The notes under the pieces: generated by a model
What the model was told of the DNA's origin: nothing
Databases searched by the model: none
Seen by the model: the letters and a program-made list of their open reading frames with translations, nothing else
NCBI GenBank assembly: GCA_021234535.1
Contig: CM037838.1
Span: 28,063,969-28,127,968, forward strand
Length of the DNA stretch: 64,000 bases
Reading direction: 5' to 3'
From: Stichopus chloronotus
Taxonomy: Eukaryota; Echinodermata; Holothuroidea; Aspidochirotida; Stichopodidae
In this document: positions 42,101 to 51,100 of the stretch, one piece after another
Position numbering within the stretch: the stretch's first letter is position 1
Layout of the letters: every line of letters starts with the position of its first letter
Translations under genes and position numbers: made by a program

Positions 42101-45100
42101 GGGCAAGTGATTTATAAAATGAAGCTTTAATTTCCTGAGTTACACTTTTCATACATGTAATGACATGAAATGTTGCTAGATTTACTTTTTCTGGAAAAAC
42201 AAAAGCGCTGACTTGATATCGAATCGTAGGCTGCATCAAAACTATGGACTAGAAGAAGTCATTACACAGTATTTCCAATATTTTGTGCATGTAAGCAGTT
42301 GTGAAACGTAACACACTTTAATTGCAATGTTTCCTGCTTAAACTAAATACATTTGTGGCTTCTGTTGCATGTTTTGTAAATTTACTTGAGTTTTGAACTC
42401 GCACCCAAATCCGGCAAAACTTTTCAAAACTTTTGCTGGAACTTAACCCAATGGCAGATTTTCCCCACTGTCAGCTGCAAAAATTTAAAATAATTCAGTG
42501 ACACTTTTATTTGGACCAAAAAGACCCATGTAAGGCGAGAGGGATAAATATGAAATCATGTTCACACAGCATGCAAATGTTGTCACAGGCAGATTGCGCA
42601 GACACCTAAAGTTGGGAAGCTGTGGGATAAACATACGACAGTAATTAGCAAAATTGACAAACAACAGTCGTAAGAATGTCACGCATGTAAAGGTGGAACG
42701 GAAGCCAACGATTGCCTGCGGCTAATCGCATAATTAATTACATCCAAGGCCGTTATCTGCTCACCTATATCACAGTATGGTTTGAATTCTGTGTCAAATT
42801 GACGTCGTATCACCGCCGCCTCGGAGCATCGTCCAGCACCCCATGACAAAGTCGACAATGATTTCTTCATTGAGAAGCCGTCCTTTAAACTACGTCAAGA
42901 AAAGGAAGTGTCAACAAACTTGGAGAAATTTGAGGGTGCATGGTGATGGGGAAACTTTTTAACTTGTAACTAGATCAAGTACTTTACATTTAACTGTGTA
43001 ACTGCAACAAACTGCACCGGAGAGCAACAAGATGTCCTTCATCCAGTAATGTTTTTCACCTGCCTCTTTTCTTAATACCCCCCTCCCCATTTCCACCGGT
43101 ACAGACAAGGTACTATAACAGATACAGTGGGTTAACTGAGGAACTTCAGTTCCATGAATAAAGGTCCCCTATCAACTAACGGTTACATCTCTATGTTTCA
43201 ACATCTCTTTGTTCCGACATCTCTATGTTCCAACAAATCGGCACCAAAGTACATTTTTTGTCGGAACATAGAGACGTCGGAATATAGAGACTTCATTTAC
43301 GTGTCTATATTTCGACATATCTATATTCCGACAACTCTATATACCGACTTCTCTATGTTTCGACATCTCTATGCTTCGACAAAAAGTGTACTTTGCTGCC
43401 GATAAGAAGTGTACTTCGGCGAAGAATGTACATTAGCGCTTTGGCGCCTATGAAGAGTGTATTTTGGCCCACCCAAAAATTGTACTTCGGTGACGTTAAA
43501 ATGAACATTGGCGCCGATGAAAAGGATACTTTGGCGCCGATCATATAAATGTATTATGGCGCCGATTTAAGTGTACTTTGGGAACGATTCATACGTACTT
43601 TGGCGCCGGTGAAGAATATACTTTGACCCCCTAAAAGTGTACTTTGACGCCGACAACAACGTGTACTTTGACGTCGGTAGAAAATTATACTTTGGCGCCG
43701 TTAAAATGAACATTGGCGCCGATGAAAAGGATACTTTGGCGCCGATCATATAAATGTATTATGGCGCCGATTAAAGTGTACTTTGGAAACGATTCATACG
43801 TACTTTGGCGCCAAAGTACGTTTTTTTCCTTCGGCGACAATGTACATTTTCTTCGGCGCAAAAGTACTTTTTCGGCGTCAATGTACATTTTCTTCAGCGC
43901 CAATGTACTTTATTGGCACCCAAGTACGTTTCTTCGGCGCCAATGTACATTTTCTTCGGCGCCAAAGTTAACTTTTGTCGGAATATAGAGACGTCGAAAC
44001 ATAGAGATGTCGGAATATTGAAACGTCGAAATATAGGGTTGTCGGAACATAGAGACGTCGAAATTAAGGGCTGTCGAAACATAGAGATGTCGGAACATAG
44101 GGATGTCCCATCAACTAACTAATGATTCCCCCATATTTTCTATTGTCAGTACACGTAACCCTCCAAAATACAATTCCATTTTCGTCCAATATTCCCCATT
44201 TCATTTCCTCTGTGAAATGGAGTTCTAACCTGTTGTGACTACCCTCCCCCCTCCCCCTACCCACATGCTGTACAGTACTGAAATATTCAAGTCTTCCTAG
44301 AGTGAAATCAATTAGCCAACAAACGATATTTTAAGGATGCCTCTTAAATCTGAGTTGTTGATGCAATGACATCATATATTACCCAGGACCTAAAATGCAG
44401 CCAATCTCAATTAATTCACTAATTATTTTCTTAATAAGTTACTATGAGTGTGCAGGTTTGTTGTAATAACGTGTCACTTAAATGTGGTTTTGAATACTTT
44501 CAGAGTAATAACCTCCCTCCGAGATGAAAGCAAGGGACAATAGAGCCATTCTTTAGAATAAACAAAGCTTTAAACTCATATAGTTGATCAACGCTAGTTG
44601 ACACAGCCTGAAAAAATGCCTCCCTGAACGCCAGTTCATAAATGCAAATCTTGGTAGTCTGATCAATTTTATAACAAAAATTATTTCAAGTACTTTTCCT
44701 CACAACTCATTCAAAATAAGGAAGGAGAGTGGCCTTCTTTTCACCAAATAATGTTCTCAAAGATAGAAATTCAGTTATTTGCTGCTCAAAAATAATTTGT
44801 TCACCCAAATTTCCAAAATTCAAATGATGCATCTTCCATCACTCATCACATGCATAATGTTTTGAGGAGATGAAGCTTTTTCAGATGTTTAGTGACAAAA
44901 CTGTATGGTTTAACAATAATTACAGCTATTTTCTTTGAATGCCATGTTGATGTATTTTAAATTCACTACAGTAAAAACCCTGGTCATCTGAACACAGCAG
45001 GACCAAAAGTTGTTCCAATAACGGAAAAGTTCTGATAAACAGGGTTTCATGTTTTTCATTAATTTGCTGTCACAGGTGTAGCATGCACGTATTAATAAAG

Positions 45101-48100
45101 TGAAAGTAACCATTTGCTATGTTGTCTCTGTGTCATTTCTTTCATGTCATGGTAAAAATTAATATCTGTTGAAGATTTGAACTTTTTTGTGTTTTTTGTT
45201 TAGACTTAACTTCGAAGGAGGATATTTTTAATGTGGGCAATGACTGTCCCTTTGACTTGCGCTTCTTTGCTAAGTGTTAGGATAACACATAGCATACACA
45301 CAAAATCCTATCATTAAAAACCCCAAAACAACAACACTTTCAAAATTTTTTTCAATAAAATAACCACACGTAGTTGAAAATTCACCTCTACAATTGGGAC
45401 ATATGCTAGCCAACTTTAAAAAAGGAAATTTAAAGTGAGAACCACACCACTTAACTTACGCCAACTGTCTAACAGCTATTACCACTACCAGTGACCCTAG
45501 GGGACATTAGCACTAGCCACAACAGTACGAGCAGTGCAACTTGTCTTCTACTTTTTGAAATCTACACTTCCAAATGGAATGCCGACAGTAGGCTTAGCAT
45601 TTCAAAAGTTAAACAAGGATTTTATGCTTGTTAGCTAACTCTTCTCCCAAGCTTGTTAAAGTGATTGCGTGTGTACCGAAAAACCAAAGAGATAAGATTC
45701 TGTTTAATCTTAACTTTTTCTTTATTTTTAAATGTACACGCAAGGTTGTACATGATCGGACTATGTCTTTCAATGAAAGAAATGGACAGTAACGACTGCG
45801 AAAAGCAACGGGATTGACATAAAAACAGTAAAAAACAGAAATCAGATTTAAAAATTAACGGTTCTTTCTATAACCAGCTACATAGTGAATATGCAACAGT
45901 ACAGGTCTCACTTGTGTATCAAAAACATACTACTCAAGTCGTCGCTCCTTAGTAGATATCGGCAATTGTAGCATTTGGTGAAAGGAAACACTGTATTTAC
46001 AAATAAACGACGAACTGAACACAACCTTGCCCACAGCGTCAGTGATCCTGAGTTGTAACTGAATATTTAATACTAGTATACTTCCCATTGGCTTGTTCAA
46101 AGAAGTACACCATTGATCTGAATGAAAACTGTCAACCACTACATTATCGTATTCAACACTTTTTGTCGTTATGTTAGAAGAATTTGAATCATATGGCAAA
46201 ATTAACCAACTGAAACCCATTTATTTTCCCAGATTGTCTGACTGGTGTAATTAAAAGCCTTACCAAACTTTTGGAGATGAAATTTCAATGTTTTTACTTT
46301 TTGCTTACGCACGCAATCACTTTAAGTGTTAGCTGGTCTATCATCTCACCTATGACACCCTATGTTTAAGTCTGATTGACTTTCTACGCTGTCATTAATT
46401 TAATCGCTGCATTGATACGAGTGAAAAGAACTTCTGTTGAGCGGCAATGGTACTAGCAGGGTTGTGTATGAATAGCACAGGCTTAGTGCACTTCGGTAGG
46501 CTTTTGATCCTATCGTGACTCGACATGGACAACCAAGGAAGAAAAGACACAAAGAATAACGGTAATTCTATATTGTTTATTCATTCCCATCTTGATGATT
46601 CAAGATGGTAGTGTAGAAAAATGTTAAAAAAAAACTTGTGTCCTAAAGCAAAAAAAAATCGGTGCAGATCAGTAAAGTAAAACAGAGAACAAAATGTTGT
46701 GAAATCGTGGCTGAAAGTGACATAGCTTGTGTACGATGCCAGTTTTTCAAAACCGAACAGCCAGTTCAGATAAACGTGATTTCAGATAAACAGGATTTGG
46801 ATACACAGGTTTTTAATGTATTTCCTTTTAAAGCTTGTTCTGAAAGTAAGGTACAGACAAGCTTTCAGGACTGAGAAACATTTCATACCATTAATAAGAC
46901 AATTATCAGGTCTAAGCATAGTGTGTGCAACATATGCTAGTTACACTTTTTATATGTATAAATTGTGCATTTGAAACAATTCAGAAAACCGCATGAAGTG
47001 TGAAAATCCTGTGAAATTGCATGAAGATGATTCATATCAAATTTACTGAGAGGTATCCAAGTCACTTGGACACCATGTAACTGTAGAACCATGTAACATA
47101 TGAATAATAATGAATTTGGTCAGGAGGAAGCTGCCTCAAAAGCAATTAACTAAGCCAAATACATGATGCTAATGGACACCAGGCAAATCTTTCCAACGGT
47201 CACACAATGCAGAGATGTTTGGTTTCAGTCAATTTCGTCTTCCTCCTTTTACTGTAGTAATAAAACAGATTCTAAAGTAATAACTGTCAAAGGTCCTGTG
47301 AGAAATGATGTAATGTTTACACTATCAGCGAGCAAGCATTTTGCAGCTGGTCATATTTTTTCATTTAAATTTGACAGATAAGAGGTCAAACTTGGAAAAC
47401 TTTTGTTTGTTTCAATATTAAACTGATTGGTCGATTGATTATTTGCTTTTGTCTGTCTTATCAATGATCTTAGGATAATATAACCAGCAATTAGACTTAT
47501 CTTCCTCCTGTGCAGGTGATGTGCACCTACATCTACACACGGAGTTACCTTTTGCTTCTCAAGACAGTCCCTTCCATAGACTGCAACTGATTACCATTGT
47601 ATCCACAAACCAAAACCTCATGTGGAAGAATGAAATGAATGGAAAATATCTCCCTGAGAGGTGTTTCTGACATCTGAAACAAGAACAATACACAGAAAAG
47701 TTTTTGGATGAAAGCATGAAACTGTCCCTCTTTGGCAGGGGAAATGGGCATGGGAGATCACTATACCAAATCATTGGCATGGTACAAGAGTATCTGAAGG
47801 ACTGCACAATTTTCAGCATATCAGTGCTTAAAATTAGCATCACTATTCACATCCAATAATTATGAAAACTCAATTTTTATTATTTTTTTTAATGGCTTGC
47901 ACTGGCTGTGGGTATATGAATTACTACTAATGAGGGAAAGTGAATGGTCACAAGTTTTCCAAAACCAATTTAAATCATTAACTACTCACTCATTAGTGGT
48001 CACTTGCATGTGACCCATAATAGGGACCCCATTAGTCGGATCATCGATCTGTCACTAGAGACTTGACACAAAATGGACAGGTTTGTGAAAATTGAGTGAA

Positions 48101-51100
48101 GTTCATGAAACCACTCAAAGTGCCCCCTTTAATGTCCATATACCAGTCAACATACATAAGGGTAATATGTAGTTTCAGTTAGTGCACCAACTGACACTGT
48201 CCCATGGATTACTCAGTTATCATTCATGCATGATAGGGATATTTGAGGTGTGGTTTTACATTTCTCACGTAAACAGTAGAAGGAGAACCAATTTTCGGCA
48301 TTTCATAAAATGGGCCATAGGGTCCACAAGGAACCATAGACTACAAATTCACGAACACCCTATGATCACCACTGGCAGAGACCATTATGACAAACCATCA
48401 ACATTGTACAAGAGAATATGTAGGAGTGGAACTTTGCAAAATTTCCTAAAATGGACCAAAGGGTCCACATGGGACCTTGGACTGAAAGTTTTGTGTAACA
48501 CATGACATGAACTATCACCCAAATGAACATTGTGTCCAAGTTAAATGTAAATCCATGGAAGCATGTGCAAGAAGCAGCATTTCAAACAGATATTCACACA
48601 ATGGGCCATTGGGCCCACATGGAGTCTTGCAATGGAACTCCCTGAACACCCTGAAGGAGAGGCATTTTGAACAATTGTGGATAGATGGACGGATGAACAG
48701 ACAGATGGACAGATAGACAGATAGATAGACAGACAGACAGATAGACAGACAGATAGATAAAGTGCTGCAGCTCACACCAGCATGCTGGTTTGAGCAACAA
48801 AAGGGAGGAAAGAAAAGTGAAAGTTGGAAGCAGTAGGCAGACACGTTTAAAAACGGCATTACAAAGACCCTTCCTGTACTCAGGTGGTATTTATCTGAGG
48901 ATAAACATTTCTGACCCACTTTGAAATGATGGACAGAAGTCAGGCCATGACAAGGAGCAAATCTGGTTGAGGCTAGATCCACAGAGCAAAATTTTGGTTT
49001 AATATTAACATTAAGGGAAATTCCATTACTCCTTTTCCAAAGTGCTATGATAATAATTATGAAGACAGCTTCACTGATCATGGAGGGGGATGCATGGTAT
49101 GGTGAAGCCTGTCAGTGCCAAGGTATTTACCATTCCAAAATCAGTTTTAAGTCTCTCATCATAACACCTGCTTAAAGGTTCTTGCTACCCAATCCCAATC
49201 AAAAGGATCTTACCAATTTAAAGTCAGTTTAAAGGCCTACATCATTACCTCAGAGAAAAGACTATCACTCTTAACCTCAATTTAAACTGGCTCCAGCCCC
49301 AGCCCTCAGTTTGAAGACTCAAACCACCCTACGTTCACTTTAAAGGCTCCGATCACCCTATCATCAGTCAAAGGCTCCAACCAACCTACTCTCAGTTTAA
49401 GACTTTCACAATCACTGCCAGTGCAAAGGATCTCACCATCCTAACATCGGTTTAATAAGAACATTAATCCGCCAAGTGCTAAAGTTTATTGCACTTTCGA
49501 TGAGGTCTGCTGACGAACACAGTGCCAACAAAAGCCACAACCAAATTTAATACATCCAGTTAAGTCATCCTCACGGGGGTTTTGCCATTGAGCTTTTAAC
49601 ATTCATTAGACAGCTAATCAACGGTTCCACTTGACACATCAGACCACTAGCATAATCCCAGTCTCATTTGTGAGTAAACAGCACGTGAGATGAACATCCG
49701 CAGCTTTAATATATATTCAGATACTCTCACACGTAGAGGCAAACAAGCTATAGGTGACTGACAGAGCAGCACCAGCTGTCATTCACAATCCATAAAAGCA
49801 CCATGCATGCAATAAATCCATATCTGTGTTTACAATCCTAAGCATTGGAAGTACTACAGGAAGCACATATTTGGAATCAGAAGCTGCTGTCAGACTCATC
49901 ATGCTTCCTTCAAATAACCATCCCATGCATTTTGATTCTAAACATTTATAAACTGGCATAAAAAGCAAATAATGATTTGAACGAACAAATAACACATCAA
50001 TGGATTTATTCTTCAGAGGTGTTTTAGTTGTTATCATTAAATTCTTTAAATGTTTTATCAAATTGTAAACATTCTAGGAAGTACTTCACTACCTCATTAC
50101 CATCTTCTAAAGCAGCAAGCCAAACACGAGAAAGTCTTTATTTAAAGTCACTATGATCTGCCAAACTAGAACCACAAACAGACAAAAAGTTACTCTGTCT
50201 ACATACCTACACACACAGCCTCTGTAATTCAGACTGTGCAGACACAAGGGCAAATAAATGCAATATTTACACATCAAGTCTCACCATGTGTCATATACTT
50301 GTAGCAGCTAATCTGGTTAGCCAGACGTCATTTTATATCCATTGCTGCTCAATTAAATACATATAAAAGTTAAATAGCAATGTAGTATCCATGGTTACAA
50401 TTGGAACCAATTAACACAAGAGATATCAATTTTGAGTGTAAATTGACTGCCCGTGCATACTGGTGTCTGTTTCGGAAACAAGAATCCTTTTGTTTACCTT
50501 GACTGATCAGGTTCCTGACAATTCTGACATTTACTATAAAGAATCTGAGGTAGTTTTGCACTTGTTAAAACAAAGGAAATGACATCAAAGTTTGCCATTT
50601 AACCGACAAAAGAAATATCACCAACATGGCAAACAAAAGAACCTACTAAAGAAAAACATCACAAGTACCAGTTACTTTCTTCACTAGGTCAATGGTTCTT
50701 TTAGAATGTTTGAGATAATTTGATATGGATCATTTCTTTTACAGATGGCTAATGGCAAAATAGAAGCACAACAAGGACAAAATGACTACTTTGCAAGTAA
50801 AAGTGACCAGAACAGAGCCAATTCCATTTTGAAATGGGTAATTATATGAAATGCCAATGCTCACAGTCTCTGAGCATGAATCACTGCAATAAAAGATATG
50901 CTGTCTGCGTACGGTCAGTGCACTTACCTGTATAGCAGAATTTGTGCCGACAGTCAGTACCTGGATCACAGATTTTATGGAAAAGAAGGTATGCTGATAG
51001 TCGTTGTGCTTACCTGTATCACATGAATTAAATAAGGAATGCATGCTCATGACAATCAGTCACGCTCTGCAATACCTGCATCAACGGGTATTACAGAAAC

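Noticed and set aside
36777..44122. Numerous open frames with peptide repeats rich in MFR, STK and YIPT-like words
   Set aside because: They arise in all frames from the 16-bp and 21-25-bp subrepeats of the foldback-like elements.
45930..46220. Minus-strand open frame that looked like a further exon
   Set aside because: It lies inside the TTAA-flanked repeat element and is broken in the second copy.
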